In this document: positions 28,725 through 38,683 of the stretch, piece after piece
Numbering within the stretch: the first letter of the stretch is position 1
Layout: the number at the start of each line of letters is the position of its first letter
From: an uncultured Pelagibacteraceae bacterium
GTDB taxonomy: Bacteria; Pseudomonadota; Alphaproteobacteria; Pelagibacterales; Pelagibacteraceae
Assembly (NCBI GenBank): GCA_902607945.1
Contig: CACLMD010000001.1
Coordinates: 24,272-88,271 of the forward strand
Length of the DNA stretch: 64,000 nt
Direction of reading: 5' to 3'
Translations under genes and position numbers: made by a program
Notes under the pieces: model-generated
What the model saw: the letters and a program-made list of their open reading frames with translations, nothing else
What the model was told of the DNA's origin: nothing
Database searches by the model: none

Positions 28725-29120
28725 TTAAAATACCTTACAGATAATTTCTCCACCTACTTTTTGTTTCCTTGCATCCATATCTGTCATTACACCTTTGGGA
28801 GTAGATATAATTGCAATACCTAAACCATTATTAATTTTTGGTAAGCCACTAGCACTTGAAAAAATTCTTCTACCTGGTTTCGATATTCTTTCAAAATTAC
28901 TTATAACTGGGTTTCCAGAATGGTATTTAAGCTCAAGAGATAAAATAGGTTTTTTTTCTTCATTAGCTACTTTAAAATCTTTGATAAACCCTTCATTTTT
29001 AAGTATATCTGCAATTTTCGCTTTAAAATTTGAAGATGGCAGTTCTACTTTTTTATGGCTTCTTGCTTGAGCATTTTTTACCCTTGCTATCATATCACCA
29101 ATTGGATCACTTAAACTCAT
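28725..29120 (-). CDS. rpsH: 30S ribosomal protein S8
   Basis: S8, 131 residues, a primary 16S rRNA binder; in E. coli it also represses the spc operon by binding its mRNA. Conserved parts are SDPIGDMIARVKNAQARSHK and LGIAIISTPKGVMTDMDAR with the final GGEIICKVF. Confidence 0.97.
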   Translation of the reverse strand: MSLSDPIGDMIARVKNAQARSHKKVELPSSNFKAKIADILKNEGFIKDFKVANEEKKPILSLELKYHSGNPVISNFERISKPGRRIFSSASGLPKINNGLGIAIISTPKGVMTDMDARKQKVGGEIICKVF

Positions 29121-29130
29121 ATTTTCCTTT

Positions 29131-29436
29131 CTACCAGCTTGACTTAGTCATACCTGGGATTAATCCAGCTAAACCTAAATCTCTTAATGCTATTCTTGAT
29201 ATTTTTAATTTTCTATAAACTCCGTGTGGTCGTCCTGTAATTTTACATCTATTCATAACTCTACTCTTGGCAGAATTTCTCGGCATTTTAGAAAGTTTTT
29301 GTTGTGCTTTAAATCTTTCTTCTAAAGGTAATTTTTTATTCATGATTATTTTCTTGAGGTCTTGTCTTTTTTTATAAAGTTTATCCGAAAGTTTAATTCT
29401 ACTATTATTCTTATTTATAGCACTTAGTTTAGCCAT
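29131..29436 (-). CDS. rpsN: 30S ribosomal protein S14 (zinc-independent form)
   Basis: S14, 101 residues, the long form. The C-terminal block NRCKITGRPHGVYRKLKISR and then LRDLGLAGLIPGMTKSSW is conserved. It has a single Cys, so it lacks the CxxC pairs of the zinc-binding short form. Confidence 0.97.
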   Translation of the reverse strand: MAKLSAINKNNSRIKLSDKLYKKRQDLKKIIMNKKLPLEERFKAQQKLSKMPRNSAKSRVMNRCKITGRPHGVYRKLKISRIALRDLGLAGLIPGMTKSSW

Positions 29437-29438
29437 TT

Positions 29439-29993
29439 TTAATTATCTCCTTTTTTTATAAATGGAAAATTCATTTTTTCCAATAAAGCTAAACTATGTT
29501 CTTTACTTTTAGCTTTAATTACAATTACCACATCTAAACCTCTGACTTTATCAGCTCTTTCAAAACTAACTTCAGGAAATATAATATGTTCTTTAATACC
29601 AAAGGTATAATTGCCAAATTTATCAAACCCCTTACTAGATAATCCTCTAAAATCCTTAATTCTTGGTAGTGCAATATTTACAAGTCTATCAATAAACTCA
29701 TACATTTTATTTTTTCTTAATGTAACTTTTAAACCTGCGTTAGAACCTTTTCTAGTTTTAAAATTTGCAACTGATTTTTTAAATTTTGTAACAACTGGTT
29801 TTTGACCAGTAATTTTTGCCATGTCTTCTTCACTTGCTTTTAATATTTTAGAATCAGCTCCATCTAAACCTAAGCCCATATTTAAAACTACTTTTTGAAT
29901 TTCTGGAGTCATAAAAATGTTTTTAAGACCAAGACTATCTTTTAAAGATGGCTGAATATCTTTTTTATATATTTCTTTTAATCTAGGTGTCAT
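29439..29993 (-). CDS. rplE: 50S ribosomal protein L5
   Basis: L5, 184 residues, which binds 5S rRNA and contacts P-site tRNA. It carries KVVLNMGLGLDGADSKIL, GLKVTLRKNKMYEFIDRLVN and ALPRIKDFRGLSSKGFDKFG, followed by GNYTFGIKEHIIFPE. The order rplX-rplE-rpsN is standard. Confidence 0.97.
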   Translation of the reverse strand: MTPRLKEIYKKDIQPSLKDSLGLKNIFMTPEIQKVVLNMGLGLDGADSKILKASEEDMAKITGQKPVVTKFKKSVANFKTRKGSNAGLKVTLRKNKMYEFIDRLVNIALPRIKDFRGLSSKGFDKFGNYTFGIKEHIIFPEVSFERADKVRGLDVVIVIKAKSKEHSLALLEKMNFPFIKKGDN

Positions 29994-30238
29994 TATTTTT
30001 TAGCCTGAACTTTCTTAGTATTTTTTTCAACAATTAACTGTAAATTTGATAAATTAATAAAGTTTTCTTTAGATATAATTCCACCTTTTTTTTCTTTTGT
30101 AGTTTTAATGTGCTTCTTAACCATGTTTATATCTTTAACTTTTGCTCTGTTATTTGGCCTATCTATCTCAATTACTTCACCTTCTTTTTTTTTATCTTTG
30201 CCAGTTAAAATTTTTACCTTTAAACCTTTTTTAATCAT
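29993..30238 (-). CDS. rplX: 50S ribosomal protein L24 (short)
   Basis: L24, 81 residues, shorter than the E. coli protein (104) because the C-terminal part is cut down. The KOW-like start [20 protein letters not shown] and the block [20 protein letters not shown] identify it. L24 starts 50S assembly. It ends in a Lys-rich tail. Confidence 0.95.
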   Translation of the reverse strand: MIKKGLKVKILTGKDKKKEGEVIEIDRPNNRAKVKDINMVKKHIKTTKEKKGGIISKENFINLSNLQLIVEKNTKKVQAKK

Positions 30239-30607
30239 TTATAAAACCTCCGGAGCTAAAGAAATAATTTTCATTTGACCTTTATTTCTTAATTCTCTAG
30301 TAACTGGACCAAAAATTCTAGTTCCTACTGGTTCACCTTTATCATCTACTAAAACTGCTGCATTATTATCAAATTTTACTTTAGAACCATCGTCTCTATG
30401 AATTCCTTTTTTAACTCTAACCACTACAGCTTTGTGAACTGTTCCCTTTTTAACTTTTCCTTTTGGAATAGCTTCTTTTATAGCTATTACAATGGTATCT
30501 CCAATGCTAGCGTATCGTCTTTTTGATCCACCTAAAACCTTGATACATTCAATCTTTTTTGCACCAGTATTGTCTGCAACCATTAATTCTGTTTGTACCT
30601 GAATCAT
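30239..30607 (-). CDS. rplN: 50S ribosomal protein L14
   Basis: L14, 122 residues. It begins [20 protein letters not shown] and contains [20 protein letters not shown] and [20 protein letters not shown]. Adjacent to rpsQ with a one-base overlap. Confidence 0.98.
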   Translation of the reverse strand: MIQVQTELMVADNTGAKKIECIKVLGGSKRRYASIGDTIVIAIKEAIPKGKVKKGTVHKAVVVRVKKGIHRDDGSKVKFDNNAAVLVDDKGEPVGTRIFGPVTRELRNKGQMKIISLAPEVL

Positions 30608-30843
30608 TATTTGTTATTCTCCATTACTTGAAATTTTTTATTTTTCGAAAAAGGTTTACTTTCAATAATTGAAACTTTATCTCCAGCTTTAAATTTATTA
30701 TTTTCATCATGAGCGTTATATTTTTTTCTAACTTTAATAACTTTTTTTAATACAGGATGAGAAAATTTTCTCTCAACCATAACTGTAATAGTCTTGTTAG
30801 GTTTATCACTTACCACAATTCCTGTTAAAATTTTCTTAGGCAT
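30607..30843 (-). CDS. rpsQ: 30S ribosomal protein S17
   Basis: S17, 78 residues, an OB-fold protein. The core reads [20 protein letters not shown] and then [20 protein letters not shown], ending in [18 protein letters not shown]. Its first eight bases overlap the end of rpmC. Confidence 0.97.
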   Translation of the reverse strand: MPKKILTGIVVSDKPNKTITVMVERKFSHPVLKKVIKVRKKYNAHDENNKFKAGDKVSIIESKPFSKNKKFQVMENNK

Positions 30844-31027
30844 TAATTTTTTCCTTTAATGTAGTTTTTAATCTTGCTATTGTTTTTTTTGTTTCTCCAA
30901 TTTTTGAAGGATTTGTGACTTGAGAATTTATTTTTTGAAATCTAAAATTAAATAAATCTTTTTTAAGTTTATCAATATTTTTTGATAATTCATCTTTAGA
31001 TAGTTTTTTAATTTCTTGTTTTTTCAT
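30836..31027 (-). CDS. rpmC: 50S ribosomal protein L29
   Basis: L29, 63 residues, two antiparallel helices near the exit tunnel. [20 protein letters not shown] and [17 protein letters not shown] are the family core. It overlaps rpsQ by eight bases and rplP by one. Confidence 0.95.
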   Translation of the reverse strand: MKKQEIKKLSKDELSKNIDKLKKDLFNFRFQKINSQVTNPSKIGETKKTIARLKTTLKEKINA

Positions 31028-31437
31028 TATGCAAATCTTTTTATTGTTTTAGTTTTAATTGGCAGTTTTGCTGATGCTTTATATAAAGCTTCTTTTGCAA
31101 TTTCTTCAGACACTCCATCAACTTCAAATAATATTCTTCCTGGTTTAACACGGCATGCGTAAAATTCTGGGTTTCCTTTACCTTTACCCATTCGAACTTC
31201 AATTGGTTTTTTTGATACTGGTATATTTGGAAAGACTCTGGTCCATACTCTACCTTGTCTTTTCATGTGCCTTGTAAGAGCCACTCTAGCAGCCTCTATT
31301 TGTTTTCCTGTTACTCTTTCTGGTGACATTGCTTTTAATGCAAATGCTCCATAATTTATGAAATTTGCTCTAGAAGCAGTTCCATGAATTCTGCCCTTAT
31401 GAGCTTTTCTCCATTTTGTTCTGACTGGTTGTAACAT
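31027..31437 (-). CDS. rplP: 50S ribosomal protein L16
   Basis: L16, 136 residues, which helps position A-site tRNA. It starts [20 protein letters not shown] and has [40 protein letters not shown] and [10 protein letters not shown]. Length equals the E. coli protein. Confidence 0.98.
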   Translation of the reverse strand: MLQPVRTKWRKAHKGRIHGTASRANFINYGAFALKAMSPERVTGKQIEAARVALTRHMKRQGRVWTRVFPNIPVSKKPIEVRMGKGKGNPEFYACRVKPGRILFEVDGVSEEIAKEALYKASAKLPIKTKTIKRFA

Positions 31438-31438
31438 C

Positions 31439-32119
31439 TTATTCTTTTACCTCTTTTGGTGAAACCTTGTTTGTCTCTTGGCTAAATTCTTTAGCAAATA
31501 CTTCACCTTTATAAATCCATACTTTAATTCCAATAATTCCATAAGTAGTTAATGCTTCGGCTTCGGCATAATCAATATCAGCTCTCAATGTATGAGAAGG
31601 AATGCTACCATCTCTTAACCATTCAGTTCTCGCAATCTCATTTCCACCTAATCTTCCACTACATGAGACTTTAATTCCTTTTGCACCCAGTCTTATACAT
31701 GATTGCATAGCTCTTTTCATAGCTCTTCTATAAGAAATTCTTTTTACTAGTTGTTGAGCAATATTTTCAGCTACTAAATAAGCATTAGTCTCTGGTTTTT
31801 TAACTTCTTTGATATTTAAAGTAACTTCGTTTTTAGTGAATTTAGATAAATTATTTTTAATTTTGTCAATATCACTCCCTTTTTTTCCAATAACAAAACC
31901 AGGTCTAGAAGTATAAATTGTTACATAACATTTATTAGAAGTTCTTTCGATCATTACTTTAGAAACACCAGAGTTAATAACATTTTTTTTTATATATTCT
32001 CGAATTTTAAAGTCTTCGATTAAATAATTTCCAAAATCTTTTTTCTTAGCAAACCAAACAGAGTCCCAGCCTCTATTCACTCCTAATCTAAAACCTACCG
32101 GATTAACCTTTTGTCCCAT
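31439..32119 (-). CDS. rpsC: 30S ribosomal protein S3
   Basis: S3, 226 residues, part of the mRNA entry channel. The start is [20 protein letters not shown]; the KH domain has [20 protein letters not shown], and the C-terminal domain has [20 protein letters not shown]. Its first 17 bases overlap the 3' end of rplV. Confidence 0.98.
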   Translation of the reverse strand: MGQKVNPVGFRLGVNRGWDSVWFAKKKDFGNYLIEDFKIREYIKKNVINSGVSKVMIERTSNKCYVTIYTSRPGFVIGKKGSDIDKIKNNLSKFTKNEVTLNIKEVKKPETNAYLVAENIAQQLVKRISYRRAMKRAMQSCIRLGAKGIKVSCSGRLGGNEIARTEWLRDGSIPSHTLRADIDYAEAEALTTYGIIGIKVWIYKGEVFAKEFSQETNKVSPKEVKE

Positions 32120-32501
32120 GACTCTCCATTTTTTTTGCTTCTGATAATATTATTGTTACACTTGAATAAGGTTTAAGAATAGGAGCGGCTCTTCCTTTTG
32201 CTCTAGGTCTAAATCTTTTCATTATAATTTTTTTTCCACAATAAGCTTCTTTAACTATTAGGTTATCAATATCATACTGAAAGTTATTTTCTGCATTAGC
32301 TATTGCTGAGTTTATTGTTTTTCTAATGTCTTTTGTAATTCTTTTTTCTGAAAATTGTAAATCTCTAATTGCAATATCAACTTTTTTTCCAACAATACCT
32401 TTTAAAATTGGATTTAGTTTCCTTACACTTGATCTTATATTGTTGTTTATAGACCTAACTATTTTGTCTTTATTATTGTCAATTTTCTTTTTTTTACTCA
32501 T
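32103..32501 (-). CDS. rplV: 50S ribosomal protein L22 with N-terminal extension
   Basis: L22, 132 residues versus 110 in E. coli; the excess is a Lys/Asn-rich N-terminus ([20 protein letters not shown]). The conserved hairpin that lines the exit tunnel is seen in [20 protein letters not shown]. The 17-base overlap with rpsC suggests coupling. Confidence 0.96.
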   Translation of the reverse strand: MSKKKKIDNNKDKIVRSINNNIRSSVRKLNPILKGIVGKKVDIAIRDLQFSEKRITKDIRKTINSAIANAENNFQYDIDNLIVKEAYCGKKIIMKRFRPRAKGRAAPILKPYSSVTIILSEAKKMESHGTKG

Positions 32502-32503
32502 AA

Positions 32504-32806
32504 TTATTTTTTAACTCCAGTTTCAGCAGGTTTTGCTGCTTTTTTATCTGCAGGCGTATGACCAAAGAATGTTCTTGTTGGAGAAAATTCACCAAGTTTG
32601 TGACCAACCATATCTTCTGAAATTGTTATTGGTATAAATTTTTTACCATTATAAATTTGAAAACTAACACCTACAAAGTCTGGTATAATTGTGGATTTTC
32701 TTGACCAAGTCTTAATAGGTATTTTTTTTGGATCTTCTTTATATTTATCTACTTTTTTCATTAAACTTTCTTCAACAAAAGGTCCTTTCCAAACTGCTCT
32801 AGCCAT
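32504..32806 (-). CDS. rpsS: 30S ribosomal protein S19
   Basis: S19, 100 residues, located in the 30S head. It begins [20 protein letters not shown] and carries [20 protein letters not shown] and [21 protein letters not shown] short Lys/Ala tail makes it longer than the E. coli protein (92). Confidence 0.97.
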   Translation of the reverse strand: MARAVWKGPFVEESLMKKVDKYKEDPKKIPIKTWSRKSTIIPDFVGVSFQIYNGKKFIPITISEDMVGHKLGEFSPTRTFFGHTPADKKAAKPAETGVKK

Positions 32807-33645
32807 TATTTTGTATCCTTCCTTTTGTTTCTTCTTTTAACAATAAATTTATCAGTTCTTTTATTATCTCTAGTTTTTAAACCTTTTGCGGATTGACCTG
32901 TGGGTGATACAGGATGTCTACCACCAGCTGATTTACCTTCACCGCCTCCGTGGGGGTGATCAACAGGATTTTTTACTACACCTCTTGTGTGAGGTCTTCT
33001 TCCTAACCATCTAGATCTTCCTGCCTTACCTATTTTGATATTTTTTTGATCAGGATTACTTAAAACGCCAATTGTTGCTAGTGATCTTGAGTCTATTTTT
33101 CTAACCTCTCCTGATGAAAGTTTAATTAAACTATAATTTCCATCTAAACCACTTATGATTACTGATGTACCAGCAGATCTTGCTATTTTGCCACCACCTC
33201 CTGGTTGGATTTCAACATTGTGAATATCTATTCCTACAGGTATATCTTGTAAAGGCATACAATTACCTACTTTAATTTCTTTTTTGGATCCATTCTCAAT
33301 GGTGTCACCAACTTTAACTTTTTGTGGTGCTAAGTAATAGGCAAAAGTATTATCTTCGAATTTTACTAACATTATGTAACAAGATCGATTTGGATCGTAT
33401 TCAATTCTTTCTACATTAGCTGGTATATCAAATTTCTTTCTATAAAAATCAACATGACGGTACATTTTCTTGTGACCACCAGCTCTATTTATAGAGGTAA
33501 TATGCCCATTGTTGTTTCTTCCTTTCATTGAATTTTTTGGAGAAACCAATGTTTTAAAAGGTTTGCCTTTCCACAATCCAGTTCTATCAACTAAAATTGT
33601 TCCTCTAGTTGATTTTGTATAAGGTTTAAAAGTTTTTAATGCCAT
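32806..33645 (-). CDS. rplB: 50S ribosomal protein L2
   Basis: L2, 279 residues, needed for subunit association and the peptidyl transferase centre. Diagnostic segments are [40 protein letters not shown] and the conserved His loop [20 protein letters not shown]. Confidence 0.98.
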   Translation of the reverse strand: MALKTFKPYTKSTRGTILVDRTGLWKGKPFKTLVSPKNSMKGRNNNGHITSINRAGGHKKMYRHVDFYRKKFDIPANVERIEYDPNRSCYIMLVKFEDNTFAYYLAPQKVKVGDTIENGSKKEIKVGNCMPLQDIPVGIDIHNVEIQPGGGGKIARSAGTSVIISGLDGNYSLIKLSSGEVRKIDSRSLATIGVLSNPDQKNIKIGKAGRSRWLGRRPHTRGVVKNPVDHPHGGGEGKSAGGRHPVSPTGQSAKGLKTRDNKRTDKFIVKRRNKRKDTK

Positions 33646-33649
33646 TAAA

Positions 33650-33943
33650 TTAAACTCCAGTTGTTAGATCAATACTTTGACCTTTTTTTAATGTTACGAT
33701 TGCTTTTTTAAATCCAGAGACTTTAACTTTTTTTCCTCTAGTTAATTTTGTTCTATTTTGTTTATTTATAATATTTATTTTTGTAACATTTACTTTGAAA
33801 ATTTTTTCAATATTAATTTTTAAATTTTTTTTGTTTGCACTTGATGGGACTTTAAAAACTACCTTATTTTGTTCCGATAAATTAGTTGTTTTTTCAGTAA
33901 GCAGTGGGGATAAAATTTTATCGTATAAGTGAATTTTTTCCAT
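33650..33943 (-). CDS. rplW: 50S ribosomal protein L23
   Basis: L23, 97 residues, the docking site for trigger factor and SRP at the tunnel exit. The sequence YDKILSPLLTEKTTNLSEQN and VTKINIINKQNRTKLTRGKK fits the family. It overlaps the rplD stop by one base. Confidence 0.96.
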   Translation of the reverse strand: MEKIHLYDKILSPLLTEKTTNLSEQNKVVFKVPSSANKKNLKINIEKIFKVNVTKINIINKQNRTKLTRGKKVKVSGFKKAIVTLKKGQSIDLTTGV

Positions 33944-34566
33944 TATGAATATCTCTTTTCTAGTTCTTTTATTGAGCTTTCTGTAAAGACTACTCTTTTA
34001 AACTTAACAATATCAAAGGCACTAAAATGGTTAATGTCAGTTACTTTTATATTTGGAATATTCTTTATTGATCTCTCAATTTTTTCTTTTGAATTTTTAT
34101 CCAAAACTATAAGAGAATTCGTAATTTCAAACTTTTTAATTATTGAGTACATTTCCTTAGTTTTTTTTATCTCTTTAATGAAATCATTGAAAATTAGTAA
34201 ATCATTATTAATATTTTTTTCTGTAATTATTGACGCTACACTTAGTTTTTTTTCACTTTTATTTAGTTTTCGTTTTTTGTATGCTAATTCACCTTTAGGA
34301 CCATGTGCTATACCACCACCAACAAAAATTGGTGCCTTTTTACTTGCGTGTCTCGCTCCGCCAGTGCCTTTTTGGGCATAAATTTTTGATGTAGGTCCAG
34401 AAACTTCATTTTGTTGTTTTGTTTTAGCATGTCTACCTTTGTAGTTTGCATTTGTTTTATACAAAACACTATTAACTAATTTTGAGTTTATTTTTGCTGA
34501 AAAAATTTTATCTAAAACTTCAATCGAGCTCTTTTTTCCATCTAAATTTAATTTATCTAATTTCAT
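33943..34566 (-). CDS. rplD: 50S ribosomal protein L4
   Basis: L4, 207 residues, lining the exit tunnel; in E. coli it represses the S10 operon. The conserved loop is QKGTGGARHASKKAPIFVGG with GIAHGPKGELAYKKRKLNKS. One-base overlap with rplC. Confidence 0.97.
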   Translation of the reverse strand: MKLDKLNLDGKKSSIEVLDKIFSAKINSKLVNSVLYKTNANYKGRHAKTKQQNEVSGPTSKIYAQKGTGGARHASKKAPIFVGGGIAHGPKGELAYKKRKLNKSEKKLSVASIITEKNINNDLLIFNDFIKEIKKTKEMYSIIKKFEITNSLIVLDKNSKEKIERSIKNIPNIKVTDINHFSAFDIVKFKRVVFTESSIKELEKRYS

Positions 34567-35276
34567 TATTTTTTCTTTTTATCTGGTGTTTTTTTAGCCT
34601 GCTCAGCAACTTTAATTTTTTCTTCAATAGTCAACTTGTTTATATTTTTAATTGATTTTCTTACCAACACTTCAGAATTTTTTGAACCTGGAATTGAACC
34701 TTTCAAATAAAGTAGCTCATTCTCAATGTCAGTCTTAATTATTTCTATATTAAGCATAGTTCTAGGTTTACTACCCATATGACCAGCCATTTTTTTTCCT
34801 TTAAACACTTTACCAGGATCTTGCCTTTGACCTGTTGATCCATGTGATCTGTGAGAGACTGACACTCCATGTGTAGCTCGTAAGCCACCAAAATTGTGTC
34901 TTTTCATCGCTCCTGCAAAACCTTTACCAATTGTTTTTGAACGAGTATCTACAAATTTTATATCTTTAAATATTTCTAAACCAAATTCGTTGCCTTCTTT
35001 ATAATTATCTGTATTTTCAATTCTGACTTCTTTTAGTTTTTTCTTTGCTTCTGTATTTTTTTTTGCAAAAAATCCTTTCATGGCCTTAGTAAGTTTTGAG
35101 TTTTTTACTTTACCAAATCCTAATTGAACTGCTTTGTACCCTCTTTTATTTTCTTCAATAACCTGTATTACTCTTCCTTTCTCCATCTTTAAAACAGTCA
35201 CGGGTACTAATTGACCAGTTTTATAAAACTCTCTAGTCATTCCGATTTTCTTTCCTATTAGAGCTAATTCGTTCAT
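34566..35276 (-). CDS. rplC: 50S ribosomal protein L3
   Basis: L3, 236 residues versus 209 in E. coli. Core blocks are ALIGKKIGMTREFYKTGQLV, GAMKRHNFGGLRATHGVSVS and GSTGQRQDPGKVFKGKKMAG. The extra length is a Lys-rich C-terminal tail (EQAKKTPDKKKK). Confidence 0.97.
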   Translation of the reverse strand: MNELALIGKKIGMTREFYKTGQLVPVTVLKMEKGRVIQVIEENKRGYKAVQLGFGKVKNSKLTKAMKGFFAKKNTEAKKKLKEVRIENTDNYKEGNEFGLEIFKDIKFVDTRSKTIGKGFAGAMKRHNFGGLRATHGVSVSHRSHGSTGQRQDPGKVFKGKKMAGHMGSKPRTMLNIEIIKTDIENELLYLKGSIPGSKNSEVLVRKSIKNINKLTIEEKIKVAEQAKKTPDKKKK

Positions 35277-35277
35277 G

Positions 35278-35586
35278 TTAAATTTTTATCTCCACATCAA
35301 CACCTGATGCTAAGTCTAGTTTCATTAAAGCTTCAACAGTTTGAGGGGTTGGTTCTATTATATCAATCAATCTTTTGTGTGTTCTAGACTCAAATTGTTC
35401 TCTACTTTTTTTATCAATATGTGGAGAACGTAATACCGTATATCTTTCAGTTTTAGTCGGCAAAGGGATTGGTCCTTTTATAGTCGCCCCAGTTCGTTTA
35501 ACTGTATTAACAATTTCTTCAGTTGAGGCGTCTAAAATTTTATTATCGTATGCTCTAAGTTTGATTCTAATATTTTGTTTTTCCAT
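35278..35586 (-). CDS. rpsJ: 30S ribosomal protein S10
   Basis: S10, 102 residues, also the partner of NusB in antitermination. It reads [40 protein letters not shown] and [20 protein letters not shown]. It starts two bases after the fusA stop; tuf is not between them as in many bacteria. Confidence 0.98.
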   Translation of the reverse strand: MEKQNIRIKLRAYDNKILDASTEEIVNTVKRTGATIKGPIPLPTKTERYTVLRSPHIDKKSREQFESRTHKRLIDIIEPTPQTVEALMKLDLASGVDVEIKI

Positions 35587-35588
35587 TA

Positions 35589-37667
35589 TTAACCTGCTAT
35601 CTTTTTAGTTACTTCATCCTGGACATTCTGAGGTACTTTTGAATAATGATCAAAAAACATGGAATACTGTGCTCTACCTTGAGACATAGATCTCAAATTG
35701 TTTATATATCCAAACATATTAGCTAAGGGAACCATTGCTGTAATAACAGTTGCATTTCCTCTTTGTTCTTGAGTGCTTATTTGACCTCTTCTACTATTTA
35801 AATCACCTATAACATCACCCATGTAATCTTCAGGAGTTACTACTTCAACTCTCATTACAGGTTCTAATAATTTTAAAGTACCTTTAGTACAAGCTTCCTT
35901 AAAACAAGCTCTGCTAGCGAGTTCAAAAGCAAGTACACTGGAGTCGACATCGTGGTGTAATCCATCTAAAATAGTTACTTTATAATCTATCATTGGAAAT
36001 CCAGCCAATATTCCAGTGTCAGAAATTGTCTCAATTCCTTTTTCAACACCTGGTATAAATTCCTTGGGAATAGCTCCACCTTTAATTTTACTTTCAACAG
36101 ATCTGCCAGCACCTGGCTCCTGGGGTTCCACAAGTAATTTAACTTTAGCAAATTGTCCCGCACCACCACTTTGTTTTTTATGTATGTATTCTACTTCGGA
36201 AGCATTTTCTAATGTTTCTCTATAAGCAACTTGAGGAGCTCCTACATTTGCTTCAACTTTAAATTCTCTTTTCATTCGATCAACAATAATATCTAAGTGT
36301 AGCTCTCCCATACCTTTAATGATTGTTTGACCTGACTCTTCGTCTGAGGTAACTCTGAAGGAAGGGTCCTCTTTTGCAAGTCTTCCTAATGCTTCACCCA
36401 TTTTTTCTTGATCAGCTTTTGTTTTTGGTTCAACAGCAATTTCAATTACTGGATCTGGAAATTCCATTGGTTCTAATAATACTGGCTTTTCTTCATCACA
36501 AAGTGTGTGACCAGTTATTGTATACTTCAATCCAGCTAGTGCTACTATATCACCTGCGTTAGCTTCTTTAATGTCTTCTCTAGAGTTAGCATGCATTAAA
36601 AGCATCCTGCCAACTCTTTCTTCTTTTTCTTTTGATGAATTATAAATACCTGTTCCAGTTTTTATTGTTCCTGAATAGACTCTAATAAAAGTTAAAGATC
36701 CAACAAAAGGATCATTAGCAACTTTAAAGGCAAGTGCTGAAAAACCTGCACCATCTTCAAATTTCATTTCTATCTCTTCCTCTGATCCTGGTTTTGTTCC
36801 TTTAATTGAACCAATGTCTATAGGGCTAGGTAAATAATTTATAACAGCATCAAGTAAAGGCTGAACACCTTTGTTTTTAAAAGCTGAACCTGTTAAAACT
36901 GGTACAAAACTAAAATTTAAAGTACCTTTTCTGATACATTTTATTAAATCTTCTTCTTTAATTTCATCACCATTAAGATAGGACTCCATTAGTTTTTCAT
37001 CCTGTTCAACAGCCATTTCAACTAACTCGGTTCTATATTTTTGAGTTATTTCTTTTAAATCATCAGGAATTTCTTTGTATTCCCACTCTGCTCCTAAAGC
37101 CTCATTCTTCCAAACTTGAGCTTTCATTTTCACTAAATCTACAACCCCTGTTAAAGAAGCCTCAATACCGATTGGAACTTGAGCTACCAATGGTTTAGCT
37201 CCTAATCTATCTCTAATCATGTCTACACATCTAAAAAAATCAGCTCCTGTTCTATCTAATTTATTAACAAAACAAATTCTAGGAACCTTATATTTGTCAG
37301 CTTGTCTCCATACAGTTTCAGATTGAGGTTCTACGCCTGCAACCCCATCAAAAACAGCTACTGCACCATCTAAAACTTTTAATGATCTTTCAACTTCAAT
37401 TGTAAAATCTACATGTCCTGGTGTATCAATAATGTTAATTCTATGATCTTGCCAAAAACAGGTTGTTGCAGCTGAAGTAATTGTAATTCCTCTCTCCTGT
37501 TCTTGTTCCATCCAGTCCATAGTTGCAGCTCCATCATGAACTTCACCAATCTTGTGGCTTTTTCCTGTGTAATATAAAACTCGTTCTGTAGTAGTTGTTT
37601 TACCAGCATCAATATGGGCCATGATCCCAATATTTCTATATTTATCTAAAGTATGAGTTCTAGCCAT
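35589..37667 (-). CDS. fusA: Elongation factor G
   Basis: EF-G, 692 residues from the ATG at 37667 ([20 protein letters not shown]). A longer in-frame start at 37727 would overlap rpsG and add 20 residues not found in the family, so it was rejected. GTPase motifs are [31 protein letters not shown] and [10 protein letters not shown]. The factor catalyses translocation and, with RRF, ribosome recycling. It lies 7 bases after rpsG. Confidence 0.98.
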   Translation of the reverse strand: MARTHTLDKYRNIGIMAHIDAGKTTTTERVLYYTGKSHKIGEVHDGAATMDWMEQEQERGITITSAATTCFWQDHRINIIDTPGHVDFTIEVERSLKVLDGAVAVFDGVAGVEPQSETVWRQADKYKVPRICFVNKLDRTGADFFRCVDMIRDRLGAKPLVAQVPIGIEASLTGVVDLVKMKAQVWKNEALGAEWEYKEIPDDLKEITQKYRTELVEMAVEQDEKLMESYLNGDEIKEEDLIKCIRKGTLNFSFVPVLTGSAFKNKGVQPLLDAVINYLPSPIDIGSIKGTKPGSEEEIEMKFEDGAGFSALAFKVANDPFVGSLTFIRVYSGTIKTGTGIYNSSKEKEERVGRMLLMHANSREDIKEANAGDIVALAGLKYTITGHTLCDEEKPVLLEPMEFPDPVIEIAVEPKTKADQEKMGEALGRLAKEDPSFRVTSDEESGQTIIKGMGELHLDIIVDRMKREFKVEANVGAPQVAYRETLENASEVEYIHKKQSGGAGQFAKVKLLVEPQEPGAGRSVESKIKGGAIPKEFIPGVEKGIETISDTGILAGFPMIDYKVTILDGLHHDVDSSVLAFELASRACFKEACTKGTLKLLEPVMRVEVVTPEDYMGDVIGDLNSRRGQISTQEQRGNATVITAMVPLANMFGYINNLRSMSQGRAQYSMFFDHYSKVPQNVQDEVTKKIAG

Positions 37668-37674
37668 AATTTTT

Positions 37675-38145
37675 TTACCACCTAAAATGCGCAAAAGCTT
37701 TATTTGATTCAGCCATCTTGTGCACATCCTCTCTTTTTTTTACTGCAGCACCTTTTTTTTCGTACGCATCATAAAGTTCATTAAAAATTTTATCTGACAT
37801 ATGTTTATCTTTTCTTTTTCTTGCAGAATCTACTAACCATCTAATTGCTAAAGCTTGAGCTCTTTTACTTTTAACCTCTACTGGCACTTGATAGGTTGCA
37901 CCACCTACTCTTCTTGATCTAACTTCAACTGTGGGTTTGATATTATTAATTGCTTCATTAAATATATTTATTGGTTCATCTTTAGATTTTGTTTTAATTT
38001 TATCTATAGCATCATATACTATTTTTGCTGCAACACCTCTCTTACCATCATACATAATGTTATTAATAAGTTTTGGGATAATTGTTGACTTAAATTTTGG
38101 ATCTGGAATAACATTTTTTTTTGGTTGAGTTTTCTTTCTAGACAT
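37675..38145 (-). CDS. rpsG: 30S ribosomal protein S7
   Basis: S7, 156 residues, organiser of the 30S head; in E. coli it regulates the str operon. Signature regions are [40 protein letters not shown] and [20 protein letters not shown]. One-base overlap with rpsL. Confidence 0.98.
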   Translation of the reverse strand: MSRKKTQPKKNVIPDPKFKSTIIPKLINNIMYDGKRGVAAKIVYDAIDKIKTKSKDEPINIFNEAINNIKPTVEVRSRRVGGATYQVPVEVKSKRAQALAIRWLVDSARKRKDKHMSDKIFNELYDAYEKKGAAVKKREDVHKMAESNKAFAHFRW

Positions 38146-38516
38146 TATTTACCTTTTTTAGTTCCATAAAGAGATCTTCTCTTTTTTCTATTTGCTACTC
38201 CTTGAGTATCAAGATTGCCTCTTAAAATATGATAACGAACTCCAGGTAGGTCTTTAACTCTACCTCCTCTAATTAAAACTACAGAGTGTTCTTGAAGATT
38301 ATGTCCTTCTCCGGGAATATATGCCGTCACTTCAAAACCATTTGACAGTCTAACTCTTGCAACTTTTCTTAGAGCTGAGTTTGGTTTTTTTGGAGTGGTT
38401 GTATAAACCTTAACACAAACTCCTCTTTTTAAAGGTTGCTTTTCTAGAGCAGGAACTTTGTTCCTTTTTGCTTGTTTAACTCTTCTTTTTTTTAACAACT
38501 GGTTAATAGTTGGCAT
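38145..38516 (-). CDS. rpsL: 30S ribosomal protein S12
   Basis: S12, 123 residues, a decoding-centre protein. It has [20 protein letters not shown] (with the Lys linked to streptomycin response) and [20 protein letters not shown] (with the conserved Asp). It is the first gene after the 167-base gap downstream of rpoC. Confidence 0.98.
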   Translation of the reverse strand: MPTINQLLKKRRVKQAKRNKVPALEKQPLKRGVCVKVYTTTPKKPNSALRKVARVRLSNGFEVTAYIPGEGHNLQEHSVVLIRGGRVKDLPGVRYHILRGNLDTQGVANRKKRRSLYGTKKGK

Positions 38517-38683
38517 ATTTTAAAATTTTAATTATTTAAATGTTTTTGAAAGAAATAACTGACAGGTTATTATTGGCAGCGTTTAGTGTCTTAGATTAAC
38601 ACTACATTCCAACCAAAAACACCGCCAAATTACTTATTAATTTGACTTTGTCAAACTAAAACTAAGTTGAGATAATTAAATTT
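38517..38683 (-). promoter_or_regulatory. rpoC-rpsL intergenic region with candidate str-operon promoter
   Basis: This 167-base gap is the largest non-coding stretch inside the minus-strand ribosomal cluster. On the minus strand a consensus TTGACA lies at 38654-38649, inside a perfect 6-3-6 inverted repeat (38641-38655, TTTGAC/GTCAAA). A weak -10 (TAATTT) follows at 16 bases. The rest has no open frame, no Shine-Dalgarno before rpsL and no U-tailed hairpin after rpoC. It probably holds the promoter and leader of rpsL-rpsG-fusA. Confidence 0.4.

Noticed and set aside
37668-37727. Longer fusA starting at 37727
   Set aside because: It would overlap rpsG by 53 bases and add residues absent from [13 protein letters not shown] is the standard start.
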